A DNA stretch of 64,000 bases from Thalassospira tepidiphila MCCC 1A03514 (lineage in GTDB: Bacteria > Pseudomonadota > Alphaproteobacteria > Rhodospirillales > Thalassospiraceae). Location of the stretch: contig NZ_JPVZ01000003.1 in assembly GCF_001662875.1 (NCBI RefSeq), positions 575,121-639,120 on the forward strand. Reading direction: 5' to 3'. The stretch's first letter is position 1; every line of letters begins with the position of its first letter. Position numbers and translations under genes: made by a program. Below are positions 49,400 through 56,930 of the stretch, one piece after another. The notes beneath the pieces were generated by a model. That model worked only from the letters and a program-made list of their open reading frames with translations. It was not told the origin of the DNA and did no database searches.

Positions 49400-49750
49400 A
49401 TGCAACCGCGTCTGAAAGCCGGGTTATGGGTGCGCGCGCAGATCGCGATTTGCCAGTCGAACCTGATTACGGCGATGGTGGCCCACAAGGGCAACGAAGA
49501 TGCCGGGGCCGTGCTTGTGAAGCTCAACCGGTTTGATGCAGGGTGCTTTGTCTATTCACGGGTGACGACCCTTGACGGGGAGCTGGGCTGGATGCTGGTG
49601 GCCGGTGGCCCGGATGGGGGCCGCGAAACCGAGTTTGCCTGCGATGAATACTGGCGCAAACAAATTGGCTATGATCCGGATGTCTGGGTGCTGGAGATCG
49701 AAGATCACAAGGGACAATACGAACTTGATGCCCCGGTTGTCGATTTCTGA
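49400..49750 (+). CDS. DUF1491 family protein
   Basis: A 116-residue soluble protein with LKAGLWVRAQIAICQSNLIT, AGAVLVKLNRFDAGCFVYSR and the C-terminal RQIGYDPDVWVLEIED-like stretch (here RKQIGYDPDVWVLEIED) typical of DUF1491, a small alphaproteobacterial family of unknown function. The start codon follows the M23 stop with no gap, so translation is coupled. A terminator follows. Confidence 0.85.
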   Translation: MQPRLKAGLWVRAQIAICQSNLITAMVAHKGNEDAGAVLVKLNRFDAGCFVYSRVTTLDGELGWMLVAGGPDGGRETEFACDEYWRKQIGYDPDVWVLEIEDHKGQYELDAPVVDF

Positions 49751-49771
49751 CAGGCGCGCCCGAAAAAAGAA

Positions 49772-49799
49772 AAAGGCTGGCAATGAAATGCCAGCCTTT
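49772..49799. terminator. Bidirectional terminator DUF1491 / ppiC
   Basis: AAAGGCTGGCA-ATGAAA-TGCCAGCCTTT, an 11-bp perfect stem between convergent genes. Confidence 0.82.
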
Positions 49800-49827
49800 A
49801 CGTTTTGCATCACTCGCAAGCGATTGC

Positions 49828-50148
49828 TTATGCGGTGCGCTGCAGCAGGTGGTAACCGAAATCGGTCTCAACCACGTCAGACGTCGAACCAACTTCCATG
49901 CTGAACGCAGCGGCATCGAATTCCGGAACCATCATGCCACGGCCAAAGAAGCCAAGGTCGCCGCCCTGCTGGCCGGACGGGCAATCGGAATTGGCTTTTG
50001 CCAGTTCTGCGAAATCGGAACCGTTTGCGATCTGGTCTTTCAGCGCGTTGATTTCGGTCAGGGCTTCGTCTTTGGTGCGGGTGGCGGTCGAACGTGCCGA
50101 ACCGGCATACATCAGAAGAATGTGCGACGCGCGAACTTGTTCACTCAT
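49828..50148 (-). CDS. ppiC: Parvulin-type peptidyl-prolyl isomerase
   Basis: A 106-residue single-domain parvulin. QVRASHILLMYAGS, FAELAKANSDCPSGQQGGDL (about residue 47) and GDLGFFGRGMMVPEF are the family hallmarks and FGYHLLQ closes the fold. It has no signal peptide, so it is a cytoplasmic PpiC-like foldase that isomerises Xaa-Pro bonds. ATG 50148 is chosen for AAAGGA upstream. It is divergent from yaaA, with the large dyad at 50223-50274 centred between them. Confidence 0.92.
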   Translation of the reverse strand: MSEQVRASHILLMYAGSARSTATRTKDEALTEINALKDQIANGSDFAELAKANSDCPSGQQGGDLGFFGRGMMVPEFDAAAFSMEVGSTSDVVETDFGYHLLQRTA

Positions 50149-50222
50149 AATGGGTCCTTTCATCCGTCAAAACTTGCAACCGACGGATTTTCTGCAAGAT
50201 TAGAAGTTTATGGATAACGCTA

Positions 50223-50274
50223 AGGGTCCAAATCCATGTACAGCCGTATACTCCTGTACATAGGGTTGGACCCT
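50223..50274. promoter_or_regulatory. 52-bp imperfect dyad between ppiC and yaaA
   Basis: Around a centre at 50248.5, three nested blocks are symmetrical: AGGGTCCAA with TTGGACCCT (50223-50231, 50266-50274), ATGTACAG with CTGTACAT (50236-50243, 50254-50261), and central GTATAC (50246-50251). Twenty of 26 position pairs match. The centre is 94 bp from the yaaA start and 100 bp from the ppiC start. No T-run follows either arm, so it is not an ordinary terminator. Confidence 0.6.
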
Positions 50275-50342
50275 AGACATTGCCCATGCCTTGTGGCTTG
50301 TTACGACAAATCGAACCGAGATGAAAGAGAAGAGGCAGATTG

Positions 50343-51119
50343 ATGCTTGCTGTTGTGTCCCCGGCCAAGAAGCTGGATTTCGAAACAGACGTCCCGGAAA
50401 TGTCTGTTTCTCAACCCGCATTTCTGGACGACACCGAACAACTTGTTGATGTCGCGCGCAAAAAAAGCCGCAGCGATCTGATGAAGCTCATGGGCATCAG
50501 CGAAAACCTCGCCGATCTGAACTATCAGCGTTTTCAGCATTTTTCGCGTCCGTTTGATCGCACCAATGCCAAACCGGCGATCTTTGCATTCCGCGGTGAT
50601 ACCTATGTCGGCCTTGATGCCGATACCATGAAGGCCGAAGACATCGACTGGGCAGAGGGCCATTTTCGGATGCTCTCGGGCCTTTATGGCCTTCTGAAGC
50701 CGCGCGATTTGATGCAGCCATATCGTTTGGAAATGGGAACGCGCCTTTCCAACCCGCGGGGCAAGGACCTTTACGCGTTCTGGGATGATAAGCTTTCAAA
50801 TGAAATCAACGCGATTACCAAAGGTCACAAGGACCGTAGTCTGATCAATCTCGCCTCGAACGAGTATTTCAAATCGATCAAGACCAAGGTCCTTGATGGC
50901 CCGGTAATTACGCCTGTGTTTAAGGAAGTGAAGGGCGGCTCGGCCAAGGTTGTCGGCTTCTCGGCAAAGCGTGCGCGTGGCATGATGGCGCGCTATATGA
51001 TTGACAATCGGCTCGAAGACCCGCAAGAGCTCAAGAAGTTTAATGTTGATGGCTATCGCTATCAGGATGACCTCTCGACCGAGACAGAGTGGGTCTTCAC
51101 GCGTATTCACGATCAGTAA
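50343..51119 (+). CDS. yaaA: Peroxide stress protein YaaA
   Basis: A 258-residue YaaA/DUF328 family protein. MLAVVSPAKKLDFETD begins it, and ALYVGL-like FRGDTYVGLDADTM, FRMLSGLYGLLKPRDLMQPY and LINLASNEYFKSI are the conserved blocks. In E. coli YaaA belongs to the OxyR regulon and lowers intracellular free iron during peroxide stress. ATG 50343 is chosen (an in-frame TTG lies directly before it) with AGAGG upstream. It is followed 24 bp later by the TrpD2-like gene on the same strand, probably one transcript. Confidence 0.94.
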   Translation: MLAVVSPAKKLDFETDVPEMSVSQPAFLDDTEQLVDVARKKSRSDLMKLMGISENLADLNYQRFQHFSRPFDRTNAKPAIFAFRGDTYVGLDADTMKAEDIDWAEGHFRMLSGLYGLLKPRDLMQPYRLEMGTRLSNPRGKDLYAFWDDKLSNEINAITKGHKDRSLINLASNEYFKSIKTKVLDGPVITPVFKEVKGGSAKVVGFSAKRARGMMARYMIDNRLEDPQELKKFNVDGYRYQDDLSTETEWVFTRIHDQ

Positions 51120-51143
51120 CACCAACTATTTCGGTGAAACCAT

Positions 51144-52208
51144 ATGACCGACGAGCATCTTGAACAGCTCGAGGATGAGAATGTCTTACCAGAGGCGCAT
51201 CCGTTTTCTGGCTATCTGCGCACGTTTTTCCGTGGGCCGGGCCGTTCTCGCAGTCTGACCCGCGAGGAGGCATTTGATGCGTTCTCGATGATCCTGCGCG
51301 ACGAGGTCGAACCGATCCAGCTTGGCGCATTCCTTTTGATGTTGCGCTACCGTGCTGAGACGCCCGAAGAATTGGCCGGCATGATCGAGGCTGTTCGCAA
51401 GGCTGCGCGCCTTGAACCGGATGAAGACAGCAAAGATGACGCGCTTATGCGTCCTGCGCTGGATTGGCCATCCTATGCGGCCGGTCGGACCCGTGGTCTG
51501 CCTTGGTTTGTGCTGTCGGCGCTTTTGCTGTCACAGAATAATGTTCCGGTGCTGATGCATGGCTATAACTCGCATCTGGTCAACGGGATCAGCACAGAAG
51601 TTGCCATCAAGGCGCTTAAGCTTCCGATTGCCATGTCTGCAGAAGAAGCGCGTTCTGATATCGCATCGAAGGGCTTTGCATATCTGCCGCTGCGCCACAT
51701 GCATCCCAAACTGCAAGAGCTGATTGGGTTGCGTCCGCTTCTTGGATTGCGCAGTCCTGTCAATACGTTACTGCGTTTGCTTAATCCGCTGCATGCGCGC
51801 GCAGCCTTCCTTGGTGTGTTTCATCCGGCGTTTCTTGATGTCCATCGTGAAACCGGCAAGCTTTTGGAACTTCCACGCATCGGTGTGATCAAGGGCGGTG
51901 GTGGCGAAGCCGAAAGAACGCCTTACAAGCATGTCGATCTGCGCATGCTTGATAATGGTGAGCTAAATGATGTTCGCTGGCCCGCATTGCTGTCGAAAAC
52001 CGAAAAGGATGGCGAAGACCAAAGCCCTGTGTCGCTAAAGCACTTCCTGGCTGTCTGGCGTGGCGAGGTGGAAGAAATTCCGGCCGAAGCCAAGATCAAG
52101 GGCAGTGCCGCCATGGCAGCCTTCCTTGCTGGCAAGGCGGATTACATGGATGAGGCAGAAAGCCTTGTGCAGGGCTGGTGGGACAATCGCGACCGTGATG
52201 TCGGCTGA
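51144..52208 (+). CDS. TrpD2/YbiB-like glycosyltransferase-fold protein
   Basis: A 354-residue protein with the fold of anthranilate phosphoribosyltransferase (family 3 glycosyltransferase): N-terminal helical LTREEAFDAFSMILRDEVEP and the catalytic-domain stretches GYNSHLVNGISTEVAIKALK and GVFHPAFLDVHRETGKLL. The wording fits YbiB/TrpD2, a family reported to bind nucleic acids rather than to make tryptophan, and in E. coli it is under LexA control. The canonical TrpD phosphate loop is altered, which supports the non-biosynthetic assignment. It lies downstream of yaaA, a stress gene, and ends in a strong terminator. Confidence 0.8.
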   Translation: MTDEHLEQLEDENVLPEAHPFSGYLRTFFRGPGRSRSLTREEAFDAFSMILRDEVEPIQLGAFLLMLRYRAETPEELAGMIEAVRKAARLEPDEDSKDDALMRPALDWPSYAAGRTRGLPWFVLSALLLSQNNVPVLMHGYNSHLVNGISTEVAIKALKLPIAMSAEEARSDIASKGFAYLPLRHMHPKLQELIGLRPLLGLRSPVNTLLRLLNPLHARAAFLGVFHPAFLDVHRETGKLLELPRIGVIKGGGGEAERTPYKHVDLRMLDNGELNDVRWPALLSKTEKDGEDQSPVSLKHFLAVWRGEVEEIPAEAKIKGSAAMAAFLAGKADYMDEAESLVQGWWDNRDRDVG

Positions 52209-52234
52209 TTTTCTGCGCCTAAGTGCGATCGAAT

Positions 52235-52264
52235 AAAAAGGGACGGGAAACCGTCCCTTTTTTA
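52235..52264. terminator. Bidirectional terminator TrpD2 / DUF924
   Basis: AAAAAGGGACGG-GAAA-CCGTCCCTTTTT, a 12-bp perfect stem; the DUF924 stop codon follows at 52269. Confidence 0.9.
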
Positions 52265-52268
52265 ATGC

Positions 52269-52811
52269 TCAGAACGATGATCCGGGTTCTTTGAGAAACG
52301 CCACTTCCTCTGGCGTTGATGGACGGCCCAATATTTCATTGCGATGTGGATAGCGGCCAAACCGGTCAATGATCTTCTTGTGTTTCAGCTCGAACTCGTA
52401 ATTGTGCTCAAGGCCGGGCTGTGAAAACAGGTCAACCGCCACTTCATGAATGATTTCTGATTCCGAGTGCATGTAGGGCATATACAGAAATGCCTGTTCC
52501 TGCGGTGTGACCAGTTTGCGATCCAGCCTCAAGGAAACAGCTTCCTGTGCCAGCACCAATGCCATTGGATCTGATGCAAAGGACTGTGGCTGATCGCGGT
52601 ACATATTGCGTGAAAACTGATCAAGAACGATGATCTCGGCAAGTCGTCCATGGGCGGTTTTGCGCCAGTTAAAAAGCTCTCCGGCCGTGGCGGCGGCATG
52701 AAAATCGGCAAAGCGTTCCGCGATATGGCGATCGAGGGCTTCATCCTTGATAAACCACTGTTTTTCTTCGAGTTCCTTGAACCAGAAAACAAGAACCGTT
52801 TCAGGTTTCAT
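52269..52811 (-). CDS. DUF924 family protein
   Basis: A 180-residue soluble, all-helical protein. VLVFWFKELEEKQWFIKDEA, IIVLDQFSRNMYRDQPQSFA and FLYMPYMHSES are the DUF924 hallmarks (TPR-like fold, function unknown). ATG 52811 is chosen for GGTGGA upstream; five more in-frame codons precede it. It is divergent from the cobalt operon leader. Confidence 0.88.
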   Translation of the reverse strand: MKPETVLVFWFKELEEKQWFIKDEALDRHIAERFADFHAAATAGELFNWRKTAHGRLAEIIVLDQFSRNMYRDQPQSFASDPMALVLAQEAVSLRLDRKLVTPQEQAFLYMPYMHSESEIIHEVAVDLFSQPGLEHNYEFELKHKKIIDRFGRYPHRNEILGRPSTPEEVAFLKEPGSSF

Positions 52812-52938
52812 AATGTTTCCACCCATCTGATTGCAGGCTTTTGCGGCCCGTCGGCAAAATTGCGGGTGATCTTCGCGCCCGGTTTAAGGCGCGTCAAGCC
52901 ATCCGCAAAAAGATTGTCATGGACCATGGGGCAGGGAG

Positions 52939-52976
52939 TTGACAGCAATCCGTCCGGCGTGGACAATGACATTGTC
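52939..52976 (+). promoter_or_regulatory. Promoter with 7-1-7 operator over the -10 box
   Basis: TTGACA (52939-52944), a 17-bp spacer and GACAAT (52962-52967) form a promoter just ahead of the riboswitch. The -10 box is the left arm of the perfect palindrome GACAATG-A-CATTGTC (52962-52976). The 7-1-7 layout is that of Fur-family operators; the sequence differs from the classical Fur box, so the regulator is unidentified. Confidence 0.5.
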
Positions 52977-52984
52977 TTTGGTGT

Positions 52985-53145
52985 TGATCCGATTGGACCA
53001 ACTTAAAAGGGAACGTGGTGCGTCATGCATGACAAAGCCACGGCTGCCCCCGCAACTGTAAGCGGTCAGAGCATTGCATATGCCACTGGTGCAAACCGGG
53101 AAGGCGCATTGCTTTTCAAACCGTGAGCCAGGAGACCTGCCTTTG
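52985..53145 (+). ncRNA. Cobalamin riboswitch
   Basis: The conserved blocks occur in order: AAAAGGGAACGTGGTG (53005-53020), CCACGGCTGCCCCCGCAACT with TGTAAGCGG, GCCACTG, CCGGGAAGGCG, then GTG and the B12 box AGCCAGGAGACCTGCC (53126-53141). Outer ends are approximate. It binds adenosylcobalamin or a related cobalamin in the nascent mRNA and turns off downstream genes, here a cobalt uptake operon. Confidence 0.95.
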
Positions 53146-53328
53146 ACTGCCGGGTGCTGATTGCCCGGTATGAAACTGTTGGACGCCGGGGTGAGCGTCA
53201 GGTTGCAGGGGTACAAACGGTCTTTTGAAGATCCGCAATCTTGCTTCCAGCCATCCTATCGTTCTTTGTCCTGACCCTGTGCGTTGGGCCGTTGGCCTGC
53301 GTGCATCGTTTGAGAAAGAGACGATTAT

Positions 53329-54126
53329 ATGTTTAAGACCCTTGGCAGGCTTGCGATTGCAAGCGCCTGCGTGCTGTCGGCAACCATGCCGGCCCATGCG
53401 CATTTTCAATTGGCCTATACGCCGGACGTAAACGTGACCAAGGCCGGGGATCAGCCGGTAAAGCTGATTTTCTGGCACCCGTTTGAAAACGGTCATGTCA
53501 TGGATATGGCCGAGCCGCTTGAATTTTATGCGGTTAACCGCGGTGAGAAACTTGATCTGAAATCAACGCTTTCGCCGATTACTTTCATCGGAATTGCCAA
53601 CTCGGCAGCGGCCTTTGACGCAACTTTGACTCTGCGCCGCAGCGGTGATTACGTCATGGTGGTGGTACCGACGCCGTATTACGAAGAAAGCGAAGATATT
53701 TTCATCCAGCAGATCACGAAATCCTACGTGAACCGCAACGAAATTCCGACCGACTGGATGGAACCGCAAGGTCTCAAAACCGAAATCCTGCCGCTTAATC
53801 GACCAACCAACATCATTGCCGGTTCGACCTTTACTGGCCGTGTGCTAAGCGAAGGGCAACCTGTGGCCGGTGTTGAAGTCGAAATCGAATACATGGCCGC
53901 AGAGCCCGATATGGCCAGTAACACACCCAAAGGGCCAACGGCATCGCCAATGCCCGGTGGTGCGGTTGTGGCCGTTTCCGATCAAAACGGGTATTTCACT
54001 TTTGGTGTTCCCAAAGCAGGCTTTTGGGGATTTGCAGCACTTGGCAGCGGCCCTGATAAAGAATTTCAGGGCAAGGAACTTTCACAGGATGCAGTCCTGT
54101 GGGTTCGCGCCTATGATGTGAAATAG
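53329..54126 (+). CDS. cbiK: CbiK/NikK-like DUF4198 periplasmic protein
   Basis: A 265-residue exported protein with a signal peptide (LAIASACVLSATMPAHA) directly followed by HFQLAYTPDVNVTKAGDQPV, typical of DUF4198. The C-terminal half is a beta-sandwich (DQNGYFTFGVPKAGFWGFAA). DUF4198 proteins occur as the first gene of cobalt/nickel ECF operons (named CbiK or NikK there) and are thought to deliver or bind the metal in the periplasm; the N-terminal His after signal cleavage is a plausible ligand. This CbiK is unrelated to the cobaltochelatase of the same name. It heads the riboswitch-controlled operon. Confidence 0.8.
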   Translation: MFKTLGRLAIASACVLSATMPAHAHFQLAYTPDVNVTKAGDQPVKLIFWHPFENGHVMDMAEPLEFYAVNRGEKLDLKSTLSPITFIGIANSAAAFDATLTLRRSGDYVMVVVPTPYYEESEDIFIQQITKSYVNRNEIPTDWMEPQGLKTEILPLNRPTNIIAGSTFTGRVLSEGQPVAGVEVEIEYMAAEPDMASNTPKGPTASPMPGGAVVAVSDQNGYFTFGVPKAGFWGFAALGSGPDKEFQGKELSQDAVLWVRAYDVK

Positions 54127-54142
54127 GCGAGGGACAAAACAG

Positions 54143-54820
54143 ATGCATATTGTTGATGGTGCGCTGGCACCGGAAGTCTTGATTGGCGGGGGTGTTCTTG
54201 CAGTTGCCGGGCTTAGCCTTGGACTGCGGAAACTGCCAATCGATAAAATTCCCGCAACCGGGGTTTTGTCGGCAACATTCTTTGTTGCCTCGCTTATTCA
54301 TGTGCCGGTGGGACCATCCAGTGTGCATCTGATCATGAGCGGTCTTGCCGGGCTGGTGCTTGGCTGGACCGCGTTTCCGGCACTTTTTGTCGGTCTCTTG
54401 CTTCAGGCCGTTTTCTTTGGCTTTGGCGGTTTGACGGTTCTTGGCGTCAATACGGTCAATATCGCCTTTCCGGCTGTGCTGGCGGGCCTTTTGTTCCGGG
54501 GAATGGTGTCGCGCAGCAGCCCGGTCACGGCGGCCGTGCTTGGTGGATGTGCCGGTGCGTTTTCCATCGCGCTGACAACGGTGTTTGTCGCGATTTCGCT
54601 TGCACTCAGTGGTGATGCATTTGTTCCGGCGGCCAAGCTGGTCTTCTTTGCCCACATTCCGATCATGGTGGTCGAAGGGCTGGTTTCAGCGGCATCGGTG
54701 TATCTGATCGCCAAGGTCAAACCGGCCTTACTGCAGGCCGCCGATCAGACGTCGGGCTTTGAGATGCAGGCGACAGCAACCTTGCGTGCAAAGCAGGCGG
54801 GCGAGGCATCCAATGGCTAG
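54143..54820 (+). CDS. cbiM: Cobalt ECF transporter substrate-binding component CbiM
   Basis: A 225-residue membrane protein that begins MHIVDGAL: the Met-His N-terminus, whose amino group and His2 coordinate Co or Ni in the family, is intact. About seven membrane segments follow, with FGGLTVLGVNTVNIAFPAVL (about residue 92) and HIPIMVVEGLVSAASVYLI. It captures the metal ion in the ECF complex with CbiQ and CbiO. The riboswitch upstream favours cobalt over nickel. Overlaps the next gene by 8 bp. Confidence 0.93.
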   Translation: MHIVDGALAPEVLIGGGVLAVAGLSLGLRKLPIDKIPATGVLSATFFVASLIHVPVGPSSVHLIMSGLAGLVLGWTAFPALFVGLLLQAVFFGFGGLTVLGVNTVNIAFPAVLAGLLFRGMVSRSSPVTAAVLGGCAGAFSIALTTVFVAISLALSGDAFVPAAKLVFFAHIPIMVVEGLVSAASVYLIAKVKPALLQAADQTSGFEMQATATLRAKQAGEASNG

Positions 54821-55409
54821 ATCATTCATGCTGGTCTTTTCGCTTGGTATGCTTGTGTTCGGCGCAGCACCTGCACAGGCGCACAAGGTTATCGCATCCC
54901 TGTTTCCAAGTGGTTCAAACATCGAAGGTGAAATCGGTTTCTCCAACGGTGTCATGGCCGAAAACACGCTTGTTGAGATCTTTGATCTTGATGGCAACAA
55001 GATTGATGAAGTTACCACCGACGGTGATGGTTTCTTTGTCTACACACCAAGCCAACAGATTGATCTGCGTTTTCGTGCCGATCTCGGGGCAGGGCACGTT
55101 GCCGAGGCAAAATTTGCCATAGCGGATCTGGCGGGGGGTGATGAGACTGTACAAACAGCATCGTCAAAGGCGCCGACTGCATCAGGGGCAGGATCAAACG
55201 CTGGGCCTGTAATTACCCGCGAACAGGAAGAAATCATTGCGACCATCGTGCGTGACGAATTGCGTCCGCTCAGGCGCGAACTCACCGCCTATAAGGAAAA
55301 GAATGATCTTCAATCGATTCTGGGCGGCATTGGCTATATATTCGGTGCCTTCGGGATCATTTATTACATCGCTGCGCGACGGCTACGAGCAAAAGCACCC
55401 AACGCATGA
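54813..55409 (+). CDS. cbiL: CbiL/NikL-like accessory protein of cobalt transporter
   Basis: A 198-residue protein: signal peptide (VFSLGMLVFGAAPAQA), then HKVIASLFPSGSNIEGEIGF, a beta-sandwich carrying VEIFDLDGNKIDEVTTDGDG, a linker, and one C-terminal membrane helix (ILGGIGYIFGAFGIIYYIAA). This is the accessory component called CbiL or NikL in operons of the cbiKLMQO type, in place of the short CbiN. The first residue after the signal is probably His, a possible metal ligand. The start overlaps cbiM and the stop overlaps cbiQ, so expression is coupled. Confidence 0.8.
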   Translation: MARSFMLVFSLGMLVFGAAPAQAHKVIASLFPSGSNIEGEIGFSNGVMAENTLVEIFDLDGNKIDEVTTDGDGFFVYTPSQQIDLRFRADLGAGHVAEAKFAIADLAGGDETVQTASSKAPTASGAGSNAGPVITREQEEIIATIVRDELRPLRRELTAYKEKNDLQSILGGIGYIFGAFGIIYYIAARRLRAKAPNA

Positions 55410-56203
55410 GCCACCTTTTCGGACATGACCAACCTCTGAGCGTTCAGGCGCGTGGCGGACATTCACCGTCATTCGTCGGAACGTTCGATCCAAGGGTAAG
55501 GGTGGTTGCGGCCTGTGTTTTTGCAATTGTCGTGGTGGCCCTGCATCAGATCGAATTTGCACTCGGTGCCCTGATATTTGCCGCCATTACCATGAGCCTG
55601 ACGGACCTGCCACTGCGGGTAACCCTGAAACGCATGGCGGCAATGGACGGGTTCATTATCGTTATGCTGGTAATGTTGCCCTTTACGACCCCCGGCACAC
55701 CGATGTTTTCGGTCCTTGGGGCAGAGGCCAGCAAGGAAGGCCTGATGCATGCCATCCTTGTAGGCATTCGGGCCAATGCGGTTGTGCTTATGATGCTAAG
55801 CCTGCTTTCGGGTATGACGCCGGTGACACTTGGCCACACACTATATCGTTTGAAGTGTCCGCCGGTCCTGGTGCATCTGATGATGTTTACGGTGCGCTAT
55901 ATTTCTGTGCTGCATGACGAATATCATCGTCTTCGGATGGCGATGAAACTTCGCGGGTTTAAGGCACGGAACAATGCCCATACCTACCGGTCTTTCGGCT
56001 ATTTGTTTGGCATGTTGGTGGTTCGATCGCTTGAACGGGCCGAACGTGTGCTTGAAGCCATGAAATGCCGCGGATTTAGTGGTCATTTCCCGATGATAGA
56101 TGATCTGGCGTTCAAGCGTCGGGACGGTGCATTTGCCGTTTTCTTCCTTGCCCTGATTATTGCCCTGGTCCTGATGGATAGAATGTATGTCGTCGCTTAT
56201 TGA
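55406..56203 (+). CDS. cbiQ: Cobalt ECF transporter transmembrane component CbiQ
   Basis: A 265-residue ECF T-component. FDPRVRVVAACVFAIVVVAL starts the membrane part, and the two Ala-Arg-Gly type coupling motifs are seen as RMAMKLRGFKAR (about residue 176) and VLEAMKCRGFSGHF (about residue 215), which contact the ATPase CbiO. About five membrane segments. It overlaps cbiL by 4 bp and cbiO by 17 bp. Confidence 0.92.
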   Translation: MSHLFGHDQPLSVQARGGHSPSFVGTFDPRVRVVAACVFAIVVVALHQIEFALGALIFAAITMSLTDLPLRVTLKRMAAMDGFIIVMLVMLPFTTPGTPMFSVLGAEASKEGLMHAILVGIRANAVVLMMLSLLSGMTPVTLGHTLYRLKCPPVLVHLMMFTVRYISVLHDEYHRLRMAMKLRGFKARNNAHTYRSFGYLFGMLVVRSLERAERVLEAMKCRGFSGHFPMIDDLAFKRRDGAFAVFFLALIIALVLMDRMYVVAY

Positions 56204-56894
56204 ACTGAATGATATTTCCTATGGTTATCGGGCAGGGCAAAATGTGCTTGATCGTGTCAGTCTGAAACTTGATCCGGGCGAACGTCTGTTCCTTGCCGGG
56301 CCGAATGGGGCTGGCAAAAGCACGCTTTTGCGTATTCTTGTAGGCCTGATTAAACCGCATGCTGGCGAAATCCGTGCCTTTGGCACCTCGCGTGTGACCG
56401 ATGCAGAATTTCACGATTTGCGCTGCCGGGTTGGTTTTATCGTGCAGGATCCCGATGACCAGCTGTTCTGCCCGACCGTGATAGAGGACATCGCCTTTGG
56501 CCCGCTAAACTTGGGTGCCAGTCGCGAGGAAGCCCTTGCGATCGTGGATGAGGTCCTGGATCAACTGCATCTCAAACACCTGCGTGAACGGATTACCCAT
56601 GAGCTTTCCGGCGGTGAAAAACGGCTGGTTTCTGTGGCCGCTGTCCTTGCAATGAAGCCCGATGTTTTGCTGCTTGATGAGCCGACAAACGCGCTTGATG
56701 AAGAAAACCTGCGCAGGCTTGAAGAAATCCTGCTGGGGCTGCCACAAGCCATGATCCTTGTGTCGCACGATCCGCATTTCAGACGGAAGCTTGCAACGCG
56801 GATCATTGAATTGCGCACGGGAAAAGTGCTTCAATTGCCAGACAAGAAATGTACGGCCAGCGAACGCACCAACCAGGCCGAGACCGCATCCTGA
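56187..56894 (+). CDS. cbiO: Cobalt ECF transporter ATPase CbiO
   Basis: A 235-residue ABC ATPase, a little shorter than most CbiO proteins (about 270) which have an extra C-terminal domain. Walker A GPNGAGKST (about residue 38), Q-loop VGFIVQDPDDQLFCPTVIED, signature LSGGEKRLVSVAAVLAM and Walker B VLLLDEPTNALDEENL are complete. QDPDDQLF is diagnostic for ECF ATPases. As a single ATPase it would work as a homodimer. It ends the operon; the MFS gene begins 36 bp later on the same strand. Confidence 0.93.
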   Translation: MSSLIELNDISYGYRAGQNVLDRVSLKLDPGERLFLAGPNGAGKSTLLRILVGLIKPHAGEIRAFGTSRVTDAEFHDLRCRVGFIVQDPDDQLFCPTVIEDIAFGPLNLGASREEALAIVDEVLDQLHLKHLRERITHELSGGEKRLVSVAAVLAMKPDVLLLDEPTNALDEENLRRLEEILLGLPQAMILVSHDPHFRRKLATRIIELRTGKVLQLPDKKCTASERTNQAETAS

Positions 56895-56930
56895 GGACCA
56901 TGTCCCTCGGACGAGCATGAAAGGGCGGTG

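Larger units (their letters stand above)
52812..53328. other. Control region of the cobalt transport operon
   Basis: A 517-bp stretch without a protein gene. It carries a promoter with an overlapping palindrome (52939-52976), the cobalamin riboswitch (about 52985-53145) and, after it, two small hairpins (TGCCGGG with CCCGGTA at 53148-53170; GACGC with GCGTC at about 53183-53200) that may belong to the expression platform. Confidence 0.65.
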
